Assembly (NCBI GenBank): GCA_016935635.1
Contig: JAFGQP010000288.1
Coordinates: 1 to 34,800, forward strand
Origin: Sedimentisphaerales bacterium
GTDB taxonomy: Bacteria > Planctomycetota > Phycisphaerae > Sedimentisphaerales > Anaerohalosphaeraceae
Length of the DNA: 34,800 nt
Reading direction: 5' to 3'
This document shows, piece after piece, positions 8,652 through 16,092 of the stretch; the stretch's first letter is position 1, and every line of letters begins with the position of its first letter. The notes under the pieces were generated by a model. The model had not been told where the DNA came from, did not search any database, and saw only the letters and a program-made list of their open reading frames with translations. Both the position numbers and the translations under genes were made by a program.

Positions 8652-8960
8652 TTATTCGAAGTTCGGATTGTTGTCCGGCTCGGTATGCGAATTGCCCGGT
8701 CCACGCAATTGCTCCACCTGTTTGCGGAGCTCTGTATTTTCACGACGTGTCGCTTCCAGATCAAAAATCAGGTATTTCACACCCACACGAAGATAATCCA
8801 GTGAATTTTGCAGGGTGCTGATCTTGTCCTGAAGCATTTTGTATCCCTCGGTGCTGCGGCGGGCCAGAAACATGATTTTTTCCCGCTGAGGAACAGGAAT
8901 GTCTCCCGCGGCATTCAGCAATTCTGTCAATTTATCTTCATAATTCGATTGGTTCATCAT
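8652..8960 (-). CDS. Hypothetical coiled-coil protein
   Basis: A 102-residue soluble protein I do not recognise. Residues of about 1-45 are helical and charged. Residues 45-85 form a probable coiled coil (LQDKISTLQNSLDYLRVGV, then LEATRRENTELRKQVEQL). The last 15 residues are polar and disordered (GPGNSHTEPDNNPNFE). There is no membrane segment or signal peptide. Two ATG codons in tandem follow GGGGGTGT, so the start is at 8960 or 8957. A strong minus-strand promoter lies about 100 bases upstream. It is transcribed toward, and probably together with, the PEP-CTERM gene. That it is a real gene is supported by the promoter, ribosome site and terminator-bounded unit. Confidence 0.7.
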   Translation of the reverse strand: MMNQSNYEDKLTELLNAAGDIPVPQREKIMFLARRSTEGYKMLQDKISTLQNSLDYLRVGVKYLIFDLEATRRENTELRKQVEQLRGPGNSHTEPDNNPNFE

Positions 8961-9065
8961 ACACCCCCAAAGTTAAGCGATAAATTCCGAAGCCAGACAA
9001 CCGCTGTCACAGGCCTGAACAATACTTCCATACCCCCAGAAGATTGTACGTTTAATACAAGGCTG

Positions 9066-9094
9066 ATTATAACAAATCTTTGGTTTTTTTGCAA
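9066..9094 (-). promoter_or_regulatory. Sigma-70-type promoter of the coiled-coil/PEP-CTERM unit
   Basis: On the minus strand TTGCAA is followed after exactly 17 bases by a consensus TATAAT. The predicted start near 9059 gives a leader of about 100 bases. Confidence 0.7.
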
Positions 9095-9291
9095 ATGACA
9101 TCCGCACATTACACGCACCAGACGAAGGCAAAAGCCTCCAGAAAGCGGTAACAAGGTTTTTATCGGGACTGTCGCCAAGAAATATTATTTTTCACGCGAT
9201 TCAACGACAGCTTTTGAGCTTATTTCTTGTATGTTCCATATATAGACATGGTACATCTGTATATCTGTGAGATATTTAAAAAATAAACTAA

Positions 9292-9334
9292 ATACAAAAT
9301 TGTAAATTGATAAAGATATGCTACAATTTTGTTA
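9292..9334. promoter_or_regulatory. Operator pair A (WTACA-N4-TGTAW) overlapping the likely activator promoter
   Basis: Two palindromes 29 bp apart: ATACAAAATTGTAA (9292-9305) and the imperfect CTACAATTTTGTTA (9321-9334). A possible core promoter, TTGTAA (9300-9305), 16 bases, TACAAT (9322-9327), is built from the same bases, so a protein bound here would cover both -35 and -10. No -24/-12 element fits between this pair and the ATG at 9379. The arrangement suggests autoregulation of the activator gene rather than enhancer action. Confidence 0.6.
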
Positions 9335-9378
9335 ACATCATCAATAAATCCATAGTGGCATGTTTTGAGGTTAAATAG

Positions 9379-10899
9379 ATGGCGAACAAGCTTGAACGGG
9401 AAGTCGATTTGCTGGCGGATGTGGCCAAGGCATTTGCGGAGTCACTAAATCTGGAAGCAACTCTGGAGTCCATTTTGAAATCCATGGATTCCTTTTTGAA
9501 ACTTGAACGCGGACTGATTACGCTGCTGGATCCGCTTAGTGAAATGATCGATATTAAAGTGGCCCATGGCATCGATGAGGAATCCAGAAAAAATGTCACT
9601 TATCGTGTCGGAGAGGGAATTACCGGCCTGGTAGTGCAGACGGGCAAGGAAGTGGTTGTACCGGATATCCGTCTGGACCCCCGTTTTCTGGCCAAAACCG
9701 GCCAGCGCAAGATTCCCAAGGGACAAAAGATATGCTTTATTTGCGTTCCGATCAAGCTGGAAGGGATTACCATCGGCGCCATCAGCGTTGACAAGAAAGT
9801 CAAGACTGGGGAAGATTTCGATTCCCATGTGCGATTGCTGGAAGTCATTGCCACCCTGATTGCTCAGGCCGTCAAACTGAACAAAACGATTGAATCCAAC
9901 AAAAAAGAATTGCTCAGTGAAAATGAACGGCTCTTGCGGGAATTAAAGACCAAATTCAAGGTCCAGAATATGGTCGGCACCAGCAATGCCATTCAGGAGG
10001 TATATCGGCTGATTTTACAGGTAGCCGACAGCAGCGCCACAGTCCTGATTCGTGGAGAGAGCGGAACCGGCAAGGACCTTGTGGCTCACGCCATCCATTA
10101 TAACAGCCATCGTTCCGACAAGCCGTTTGTCAAAGTCAATTGCACTGCACTGCCGGATACGTTGCTGGAAAGTGAATTGTTTGGGCATGAAAAGGGGGCA
10201 TTTACCGGGGCGACGGAACGGAAACCGGGACGATTTGAACTGGCCAATGGAGGGACTATTTTTCTGGACGAAATCGGGGATTTTTCGCTCAACCTCCAGG
10301 TCAAGCTTCTGCGGGTCATCCAGTTCAAGGAATTTGAACGCGTTGGCGGCACAGAAACCATTAAGTCCAATGTCCGGATTATTGTTGCGACGAATAAAAA
10401 TCTCGAAGAAAGCATTAAAGAAAAGCTCTTCAGGGAAGACTTGTATTACCGAATCAACGTATTTCCGATTTTTATCCCGCCGCTGCGTGATCGCAAAGAC
10501 GACATTATGCTGATGGCCGATTTTTTTCTTGACCGTTACGCCAGGGAAAACAACAAAAGGATCAATCGGATTTCAACGCCTGCCATCGAAATGCTGACTA
10601 GCTACCACTGGCCCGGCAATGTGCGAGAGTTGGAAAACTGCATCGAAAGGGCGGTATTGGTCTGTGACAGCGATGTCATTCGCTCCGACCATCTTCCGCC
10701 GTCGCTGCAGATGGTGCAGAAAACATACCAGCTCGATAATCTGTCTCTCCTGGATCGGGTGGAATCGCTGGAGAAAGAATTGATTGTGGATGCCCTCAAA
10801 AAAACTGGAGGCTGCCAGCGGGATGCCGCACAGGAACTGGGGGTGACTGAACGTATTCTTGGGTATAAAATTAAAAAGTATAACATCCTGCGTAAGTAG
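9379..10899 (+). CDS. NifA-like sigma-54-dependent transcriptional activator (GAF-AAA-Fis)
   Basis: A 506-residue enhancer-binding protein. Residues of about 15-170 form a GAF sensor domain. Residues 195-425 form the sigma-54 AAA+ domain with Walker A GESGTGKD (about 226), the sigma-54 contact loop GAFTGA (about 273), Walker B TIFLDEIGD (about 294) and NVRELENCIERAVL. The C-terminus is a Fis-type helix-turn-helix (CQRDAAQELGVTERILGYKIKKYNI). The GAF-AAA-HTH order without a receiver domain matches NifA rather than NtrC; GAF domains of NifA are known to sense nitrogen status. No nif genes are present. Instead, sigma-54 promoters lie before the neighbouring porin-amt-glnK and glnN units, so it probably activates ammonium assimilation. 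GAGG precedes the ATG by eight bases. The gene symbol is withheld because the target is not nif. Confidence 0.9.
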   Translation: MANKLEREVDLLADVAKAFAESLNLEATLESILKSMDSFLKLERGLITLLDPLSEMIDIKVAHGIDEESRKNVTYRVGEGITGLVVQTGKEVVVPDIRLDPRFLAKTGQRKIPKGQKICFICVPIKLEGITIGAISVDKKVKTGEDFDSHVRLLEVIATLIAQAVKLNKTIESNKKELLSENERLLRELKTKFKVQNMVGTSNAIQEVYRLILQVADSSATVLIRGESGTGKDLVAHAIHYNSHRSDKPFVKVNCTALPDTLLESELFGHEKGAFTGATERKPGRFELANGGTIFLDEIGDFSLNLQVKLLRVIQFKEFERVGGTETIKSNVRIIVATNKNLEESIKEKLFREDLYYRINVFPIFIPPLRDRKDDIMLMADFFLDRYARENNKRINRISTPAIEMLTSYHWPGNVRELENCIERAVLVCDSDVIRSDHLPPSLQMVQKTYQLDNLSLLDRVESLEKELIVDALKKTGGCQRDAAQELGVTERILGYKIKKYNILRK

Positions 10900-10910
10900 C
10901 AAGGTCATAA

Positions 10911-10954
10911 ATACAAAAATGTAACATTGCAAAAAAGGGCATACAAATATGTAT
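10911..10954. promoter_or_regulatory. Operator pair B upstream of the porin-amt-glnK operon
   Basis: ATACAAAAATGTAA (10911-10924) and ATACAAATATGTAT (10941-10954), exactly 30 bp apart. The first begins 11 bases after the activator stop codon. The nearer copy is centred 131 bp upstream of the -24 element at 11078, a normal enhancer distance. Confidence 0.75.
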
Positions 10955-10967
10955 GTCTTTTTTTATT
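10931..10967 (+). terminator. Probable terminator of the activator gene, overlapping operator B2
   Basis: The palindrome CATACA-AATA-TGTATG is extended by G-T and G-C pairs and by an A-run pairing with the following T-run (tctttttttatt). This gives a plausible rho-independent hairpin 32 bases after the stop. The stem is AT-rich, so termination may be weak. The same bases are operator copy B2. Confidence 0.5.
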
Positions 10968-11075
10968 TGGACGATTCCTTCATCCTTGCTTTGCATGCTC
11001 ATATCAATTCCCAGGATATTCATAAGTTGCTGTCCTGAAAACACATACAACATTGCCAAAACCATCCGTCAAATG

Positions 11076-11092
11076 TTGGCACACCTGTTGCT
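11076..11092 (+). promoter_or_regulatory. Sigma-54 promoter of the porin-amt-glnK operon
   Basis: TTGGCACACCTGTTGCT matches the -24/-12 consensus TGGCAC-N5-TTGCW, with GG and GC separated by exactly ten bases. The predicted start near 11103 gives a leader of about 77 bases. A possible degenerate operator half (TACAACATTGCC) lies at 11046-11057. Confidence 0.88.
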
Positions 11093-11179
11093 TATAGACC
11101 CGGAGTGAGGTGCAACAGGCCTGAGCTTCACAACCTTGTGTGTAAAACAAAACAGAAAACGATGATTATGGAGATTGCA

Positions 11180-11998
11180 ATGAGTAAGACAAGAACAGCA
11201 AAAGCAATGGTATGTGCAATGGTGTGTGTATTAAGTATGGCGACCTGCGCGGAAGAAACCTCTGTGCCAACCGTCTCCGACGAACCCGCACTGGGCGTTG
11301 GAGTATCCGCGGCATTCATGAGCAAGTATATCTGGCGCGGCCAGCTGCTCAATGATGACTACGTCATGCAGCCTTCAGTGGGACTGACTTACGGGAATTG
11401 GTCTGCATCGCTGTGGGGCAACGTCGATATGACGGATTATCATGACAATGACTGGGAATTTACGGAATACGACTGGACAATCGGATATGCCGACAAGATT
11501 CCAGGATTTGATATTCTGAAGTATTCGATGGGTGCAATTTATTATTACTTTCCGAGTGTAACCGATGACAGCGACACCGTGGAAGTTTATGCCGGCCTGG
11601 GCCTGGACATGCCGCTGAGTCCGACACTGACCATGTATCGCGACATTGATGAAGGCGATGGAACCTATGTTGCATTCAGTGTCAGCCATGCGATTGAAAA
11701 AATCGCGGAATTGTCTCCGGATATGCCGGTTGGAATGACTGCATCGGCCAGTCTGGGCTGGGCCAGCGAAGGCTACAATAAATTTTACTGGGGCGGCCTG
11801 TCGGAAAGCGGAATGCAGGATTTGACACTGTCGGTTGGTTTCCCGATTCCCGTGTTGGGCTGGACACTGACACCAAGTATTAATTATGTCACGCTGCTGG
11901 ATAGCGATGTACGTGCAGCGGATACGTATGCAACCTACAGCGGTAACAATGACAGTGACTATGTCTTTACAGGCATAACCCTGTCGACCAGCTTCTAA
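11180..11998 (+). CDS. Outer-membrane beta-barrel protein, TorF-like putative porin
   Basis: A 272-residue exported protein. The ATG at 11180, with GGAG six bases upstream, gives a proper signal peptide (MSKTRTAKAMVCAMVCVLSMATCAEE); the track start 25 codons earlier lacks one. The mature part consists of alternating amphipathic strands rich in Tyr, Trp, Asp and Gly and ends in Phe (TGITLSTSF), the usual recognition signal of outer-membrane barrels. The opening phrase VSAAFMSKYIWRGQLLNDD resembles the family annotated as TorF/putative porin (TIGR02001-like). It is the first gene after a sigma-54 promoter and 31 bases before amt, so a role in passage of a nitrogen compound across the outer membrane is likely but not shown. 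Family call moderate; barrel call good. Confidence 0.8.
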   Translation: MSKTRTAKAMVCAMVCVLSMATCAEETSVPTVSDEPALGVGVSAAFMSKYIWRGQLLNDDYVMQPSVGLTYGNWSASLWGNVDMTDYHDNDWEFTEYDWTIGYADKIPGFDILKYSMGAIYYYFPSVTDDSDTVEVYAGLGLDMPLSPTLTMYRDIDEGDGTYVAFSVSHAIEKIAELSPDMPVGMTASASLGWASEGYNKFYWGGLSESGMQDLTLSVGFPIPVLGWTLTPSINYVTLLDSDVRAADTYATYSGNNDSDYVFTGITLSTSF

Positions 11999-12029
11999 TC
12001 ATATAAATTCAAATAGAAAGGTATTCAAT

Positions 12030-13394
12030 ATGCGACACCATTTAAAAATAAACAAAGGTTTGCTTTTAGTGAATATTTTGCTGTTCATGCTTTGGGCGGG
12101 GGCGGCGCTGGCAGATGAGGCCGCTCCAGCTCCCGTAGACCCGGTGGCGGAGGCAAAAACCGAATTGCAAACCAATCTGAATATTGTCTGGACCTGTATA
12201 GCTGCATTTCTGGTGTTTTTCATGCAGGCTGGTTTCGCCATGGTGGAAACCGGATTTACCCGCGCCAAGAACTCTGTCAATATTTTGATGAAAAATCTGA
12301 TGGATTTTTCTGTCGGCAGCCTGGTTTATTTTGTTGTTGGTTTTGGTTTAATGTTTGGGGTATCCAACGGTGTTTTCGGTACAACTCTGTTTGGACTCAG
12401 CGGTACTGAGCCGGGAGCGGACTGGAACTGGACGTTCCTGATATTTCAAACGGTCTTTGCTGCAACCGCCGCCACGATTGTTTCCGGTGCAATGGCCGAA
12501 CGAACCAAATTTATTTCCTATCTGATTTACAGCGCGGTGATATCACTAGTGATTTACCCCATCTTTGGTTCCTGGGCATGGGGCAACCTGCTGCTGACGG
12601 ATAACAACAGCTGGCTGGCCAATATGGGCTTTCATGATTTTGCAGGCTCGACTGTAGTACATTCTATCGGTGGATGGCTGGCCCTGGCCGGGGCCCTTAT
12701 CCTTGGACCGCGTATCGGCAAATATGGCCCGGATGGCAAACCCAAAGCGATCCTGGGGCACAATCTGCCCCTGGCGGCACTGGGTGTATTTATCCTGTGG
12801 TTCGGATGGTTCGGGTTTAATCCCGGCAGCACCACCGTCGGCAACGGTTCCATCGGTTACATTGCGGTAACCACTAATCTGGCTGCGGCCGCAGGAGCAG
12901 TCATGGCATTGATCACCTCATGGATTATCATCAAAAAACCGGATATTTCCATGACCTTGAATGGAGCACTGGCCGGCCTGGTTGCAATCACGGCTCCCTG
13001 TGATGGCGTTTCCCCGATGGGTGCAATTGTTATCGGCTCTGTCGGCGGCATCCTGGTTGTACTGAGTGTGCTGTTCTTTGATTACGTGCTGAAAATAGAT
13101 GACCCGGTGGGCGCAGTCAGTGTGCATGGCGTCAATGGATTGTGGGGCACGATATCCTATGGATTATTTGCCATGGACGGCGGATTATTTTATGGCGGGG
13201 GATTCAAACAGCTGGGAATTCAATTGCTGGGTGCCGGAACTGCGTTTGCCTGGGCGTTCGGCCTGGGGCTGGTGATGTTTATTCTCCTGAAGAAAACCGT
13301 TGGACTTCGCGTCAATCTGGAAGAAGAACGTAAAGGCCTGGATATCGGCGAACATGGTATGGAAGCCTATAGTGGATTTCAAATTTTCAGTTAA
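12030..13394 (+). CDS. amt: Ammonium transporter, Amt family (copy 1)
   Basis: A 454-residue inner-membrane ammonium channel. A cleavable signal (about residues 1-33, ending [11 protein letters not shown]) precedes eleven predicted membrane helices. Family blocks include [41 protein letters not shown] and [11 protein letters not shown]. The twin pore histidines are His211 (VVHS) and His366 (VHGVNGLWG). The cytoplasmic C-terminal tail [27 protein letters not shown] is the segment known to couple Amt to PII. AAAGG lies before the ATG. It is the middle gene of the sigma-54-driven porin-amt-glnK operon, 20 bases before its PII partner, the usual arrangement for PII gating of ammonium uptake. Confidence 0.95.
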   Translation: MRHHLKINKGLLLVNILLFMLWAGAALADEAAPAPVDPVAEAKTELQTNLNIVWTCIAAFLVFFMQAGFAMVETGFTRAKNSVNILMKNLMDFSVGSLVYFVVGFGLMFGVSNGVFGTTLFGLSGTEPGADWNWTFLIFQTVFAATAATIVSGAMAERTKFISYLIYSAVISLVIYPIFGSWAWGNLLLTDNNSWLANMGFHDFAGSTVVHSIGGWLALAGALILGPRIGKYGPDGKPKAILGHNLPLAALGVFILWFGWFGFNPGSTTVGNGSIGYIAVTTNLAAAAGAVMALITSWIIIKKPDISMTLNGALAGLVAITAPCDGVSPMGAIVIGSVGGILVVLSVLFFDYVLKIDDPVGAVSVHGVNGLWGTISYGLFAMDGGLFYGGGFKQLGIQLLGAGTAFAWAFGLGLVMFILLKKTVGLRVNLEEERKGLDIGEHGMEAYSGFQIFS

Positions 13395-13414
13395 CATCCT
13401 ATTGGAGAATAAAC

Positions 13415-13756
13415 ATGAAACTGATAATAGCATATATACAACCGCATAAACTGGAAGAAGTCAAAGCCGCCCTGGCCAAAGCCGAGGTGGGGAAAATGTC
13501 GGTCACAAACTCACTGGGCTGCGGGGCTCAGATGGGGTACGAAGAAAGCTACCGCGGCGTGAAATTTGAGGTGAATCTGCTCAAAAAAGTGCGTCTTGAA
13601 ATTGCCGTCAATGAAAGTTTTGTGGAAAAAACCATTAATACCATTATCTCGGCAGCGCGTACCGGCCAGATTGGCGATGGAAAAATCTTTGTTGTTGGAC
13701 TGGAAGACTGCATCCGGATTCGAACGGGTGAGCGAGGCTCTCCAGCGATAGGCTAA
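13415..13756 (+). CDS. glnK: PII nitrogen regulatory protein (GlnK-type, copy 1)
   Basis: A 113-residue PII protein expected to form trimers, sense ATP/ADP and 2-oxoglutarate, and plug Amt through its T-loop. The B-loop [11 protein letters not shown] and C-terminal RIRTGE for nucleotide binding are intact, and Gln39 needed for 2-oxoglutarate is present. Numbered against E. coli GlnK without gaps, the T-loop reads [17 protein letters not shown]: Arg38 is Ala, Tyr46 is kept, and residue 51 (the uridylylated tyrosine) is Phe. Control by GlnD-type uridylylation at that site is therefore not expected. It differs from the second copy at 12 of 113 positions. GGAG precedes the ATG. It is the last gene of the operon. 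Confidence 0.95.
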   Translation: MKLIIAYIQPHKLEEVKAALAKAEVGKMSVTNSLGCGAQMGYEESYRGVKFEVNLLKKVRLEIAVNESFVEKTINTIISAARTGQIGDGKIFVVGLEDCIRIRTGERGSPAIG

Positions 13757-13781
13757 TTGGCATAACACAACCTCTTCCAAA

Positions 13782-13848
13782 GCCGGCGGTATTCTGAAAT
13801 CCAGGATACCGCCGGCATTGTATTGCTGGTGATTCAATAATCACCAGC
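13782..13848 (+). terminator. Two tandem perfect hairpins after glnK copy 1
   Basis: An 11-bp perfect stem (GCCGGCGGTAT / ATACCGCCGGC, 13782-13816, 13-base loop) is followed nine bases later by a 10-bp perfect stem (GCTGGTGATT / AATCACCAGC, 13825-13848, four-base loop). Neither has a T-run, so they may act as a weak terminator, a 3'-end stabiliser or a processing site. Confidence 0.5.
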
Positions 13849-13854
13849 GGCTCG

Positions 13855-13898
13855 ATACAAATATGTAACCAATTTATCTCAGAGTTACATAAATGTAG
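13855..13898. promoter_or_regulatory. Operator pair C upstream of the second amt-glnK operon
   Basis: ATACAAATATGTAA (13855-13868) and TTACATAAATGTAG (13885-13898), exactly 30 bp apart. The nearer copy is centred 87 bp upstream of the candidate -24 element. A zero-spacer variant TACATGTA occurs at 13948-13955. Confidence 0.75.
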
Positions 13899-13976
13899 TT
13901 TTATGCAATTCTTAGGAATAACCTTAAGTCATTTCATTAAAATGAGATACATGTATTTTTATCGTTATTTTTGTTT

Positions 13977-13992
13977 TGGTATGGATTTTGTA
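13977..13992 (+). promoter_or_regulatory. Weak candidate sigma-54 promoter of amt copy 2
   Basis: TGGTATGGATTTTGTA keeps the -24 GG and a -12 G at the correct ten-base spacing, but has T instead of C in both TGGC and TTGC. Its position relative to operator pair C copies the other two units. The sequence alone would be unconvincing. Confidence 0.45.
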
Positions 13993-14053
13993 ATATAGAT
14001 CAATCAATCGCGTGAACAGCAAATACAATTCAAATTGTTGGAGTCAAAAAAGA

Positions 14054-15406
14054 ATGAAAACAGCAAAATGTAGCAGATGGTTGGCAGGCTTGTGCCTTTC
14101 AATATTGTTGGCATTACCCGGCCTTGCCTCGGCACAAGACAATGCAGGTATTGATGTTGCCCAACTCAAGCAGGGATTAGATACCGTATGGGTCTTGATT
14201 GCGGCATTCCTGGTATTCTTTATGCAGGCCGGTTTTGGCATGGTCGAAACCGGATTTATCAGGGCCAAAAATGCCTGTAATATTTTGACGAAAAACTTTT
14301 TAGATTTCTGTATGGCTTCACTGGGCTTTTTCCTGGTGGGCTATGGATTTATGTTTGGAGATGGCAATGGCTTTATGGGAATTAAGGGCTTCTGCCTGAG
14401 CGGTCTGGATTCCACTGTGAATGGACTTCCATTATATGCATTCTGGCTTTTCCAGGCGGCATTTTGCGGCGCAGCAGCAACTATCGTAGCCGGCGGCATG
14501 GCCGAACGAATGAAATTTGTCGCCTATTTAAGCTACTCATTCCTTATTTCTGCTTTGGTTTATCCGATTGTAGGACATTGGGTATGGGGCGGAGGCTGGT
14601 TGAGCAAAATGGGATTTGCTGATTTTGCCGGCTCGACGGTTGTGCATACCGTAGGCGGCATCGCCGCTCTGGTTGGAACAGTTATGCTCAAACCCCGTCT
14701 CGGCAAATATGGCATAGATGGTAAACCCCGCGTGCTGGCTGGCCATAACATCCCGCTGGCCTCACTGGGCGTATTCATCCTGTGGTTTGGCTGGTTTGGT
14801 TTTAATCCCGGCTCAACCCTTTCTGTCGGCAATGGCGACCTTATTTCGCGTATTTCGATTAATACGAATATGGCTGCAGCATTAGGCGGCATCACAGCGA
14901 TGGCTGCTGTATGGTACCGTTTTGGAAAGCCGGATTTATCCATGGCCATGAACGGTGCTTTAGCCGGCTTAGTCGCAGTAACCGCTCCCTGTGCGTATGT
15001 CGATCCCTGGGCAGCGATGGTGATTGGAATGATTGCAGGAATCATCGTAGTTTTTGGAGTTGAATTGCTGGATAAACTGCATATTGACGATCCGGTGGGT
15101 GCTGTACCGGTTCATGGTATGTGCGGCATATTCGGTACAATCTGTATCGGCATATTCGGCAAAAGCTCGCTGGGTTTGGCCAATGATGGATTTATCTATA
15201 GCGGCAATCCGACGCAATTAGGTATTCAAATGGTTGGCAGTTTCGGAACCATTGCCTTTGTGGTCATCATGATGGGAATTATATTTAAAGTGATTGATCT
15301 TACCGTCGGGCTTCGAGTTAGCCGGGAAGAAGAACTTCGAGGTCTGGACATTGGCGAACACGGAATGGAAGCATATAGCGGATTCCAAGTGTTCAGCACC
15401 ATGTAA
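14054..15406 (+). CDS. amt: Ammonium transporter, Amt family (copy 2)
   Basis: A 450-residue Amt paralogue. I start at ATG 14054, which gives a normal signal peptide ([28 protein letters not shown]); the track's GTG start 14 codons earlier adds a polar extension ahead of it. GGAG lies ten bases upstream. Family blocks [34 protein letters not shown] and [11 protein letters not shown] are intact. The pore histidines are His198 and His354, and the PII-coupling tail [27 protein letters not shown] is present. It is clearly related to copy 1 but diverged through the helices, so the duplication of amt is older than, or less homogenised than, that of glnK. It has its own operator pair and a weak sigma-54 promoter, and is followed 19 bases later by glnK copy 2. 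Confidence 0.94.
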   Translation: MKTAKCSRWLAGLCLSILLALPGLASAQDNAGIDVAQLKQGLDTVWVLIAAFLVFFMQAGFGMVETGFIRAKNACNILTKNFLDFCMASLGFFLVGYGFMFGDGNGFMGIKGFCLSGLDSTVNGLPLYAFWLFQAAFCGAAATIVAGGMAERMKFVAYLSYSFLISALVYPIVGHWVWGGGWLSKMGFADFAGSTVVHTVGGIAALVGTVMLKPRLGKYGIDGKPRVLAGHNIPLASLGVFILWFGWFGFNPGSTLSVGNGDLISRISINTNMAAALGGITAMAAVWYRFGKPDLSMAMNGALAGLVAVTAPCAYVDPWAAMVIGMIAGIIVVFGVELLDKLHIDDPVGAVPVHGMCGIFGTICIGIFGKSSLGLANDGFIYSGNPTQLGIQMVGSFGTIAFVVIMMGIIFKVIDLTVGLRVSREEELRGLDIGEHGMEAYSGFQVFSTM

Positions 15407-15425
15407 ATTGAATTGGAGAATGATT

Positions 15426-15767
15426 ATGAAACTGATTATTGCATATATACAACCTCATAAACTGGAAGAAGTCAAACAAGCTCTGGCCAAAGCCGAGGTG
15501 GGAAAAATGTCGGTCACAAACTCACTGGGCTGCGGGGCACAGATGGGCTATGAGGAAAGCTATCGCGGCGTTAAATTTGAAGTCAATCTGCTGAAAAAAA
15601 TACGCCTCGAAATCGCTGTGAATGAAGATTTCGTCGAAAAAACAGTGGATACCATTATTGGTTCGGCACGAACCGGCCAGATTGGTGATGGTAAAATATT
15701 TGTCATGGATTTGGTGGATTGTATTCGCATTCGAACTGGAGAACGGGGAGGCAAGGCAATAGGCTAA
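15426..15767 (+). CDS. glnK: PII nitrogen regulatory protein (GlnK-type, copy 2)
   Basis: A 113-residue PII protein, identical to copy 1 at 101 of 113 positions. The first 58 residues, including the whole T-loop, differ at only one position (Ala18 to Gln). The differences cluster in the C-terminal half (e.g. VGLED versus MDLVD). It shares the same unusual features: Ala at position 38 and Phe at position 51, so it should not be uridylylated there. DNA identity with copy 1 is very high over the first half of the gene, pointing to recent duplication or gene conversion. The ATG follows GGAG; the longer track ORF starting inside amt is not used. Likely partner of Amt copy 2, and exchangeable in mixed trimers with copy 1. 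Confidence 0.95.
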   Translation: MKLIIAYIQPHKLEEVKQALAKAEVGKMSVTNSLGCGAQMGYEESYRGVKFEVNLLKKIRLEIAVNEDFVEKTVDTIIGSARTGQIGDGKIFVMDLVDCIRIRTGERGGKAIG

Positions 15768-15803
15768 AGCAAATCCTTAACAGTATAATTTCAGTCGGAA
15801 ACA

Positions 15804-15841
15804 GCCTGGGGTTACAAATATGTAACTCCAGGCATTTTTTT
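15804..15841 (+). terminator. Rho-independent terminator after glnK copy 2, built around an operator palindrome
   Basis: GCCTGGGGTTACA pairs with TGTAACTCCAGGC (13 bp, one G-T wobble) around the loop AATA, followed by seven T. The inner part is exactly TTACAAATATGTAA (15812-15825), the same 14-base sequence class as the operators. Unlike the others it has no partner 30 bp away. Confidence 0.9.
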
Positions 15842-16016
15842 GAGCAGCTGCTTTCTTTGCAGCAAATCAATGCAATCATACTCGGGATGCAATGGAGGTC
15901 TTGAAATAGTCAGGGGCCGGCCTGCTAAAAGCGTTACCATGGGACAAGTTTACCGACTACGACATCCAAACCAGACAGTCAAATTCCAAAATCCATGGAT
16001 ACTGGAAAGATAATAA

Positions 16017-16060
16017 TTACAATATTGTAATCATTAATATAAATAAATACATAAATGTAT
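16017..16060. promoter_or_regulatory. Operator pair E upstream of glnN
   Basis: TTACAATATTGTAA (16017-16030; a perfect 16-bp palindrome with its flanks) and ATACATAAATGTAT (16047-16060), exactly 30 bp apart. The second shares its 12-base core with copy C2. The nearer copy is centred 96 bp upstream of the -24 element. Confidence 0.78.
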
Positions 16061-16092
16061 ATTTACCAGAAATAGCCATGGTTGCCAAATAG

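Larger units (their letters stand above)
8961..9378. other. Divergent intergenic region between the coiled-coil gene and the sigma-54 activator gene
   Basis: 418 bases without a credible gene. The left part carries the minus-strand promoter (9066-9094), with an inverted repeat TTGTA-N7-TACAA at its expected start site (9044-9060). The right part is AT-rich and holds TACA-TC-TGTA (9252-9261), a partial TTGAGC/TATATA promoter-like pair around 9214-9244 and the operator pair next to the activator gene. Confidence 0.6.

Noticed and set aside
9252-9261. TACA-TC-TGTA as a BlaI/CopY-type operator
   Set aside because: A single copy with a two-base spacer and no associated BlaI/CopY gene; too short to support.
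9340-9378. Sigma-54 promoter directly before the activator gene (TGGCATGTTTTGAGG)
   Set aside because: GG is present but no GC or GT follows at ten bases; the required spacing fails.
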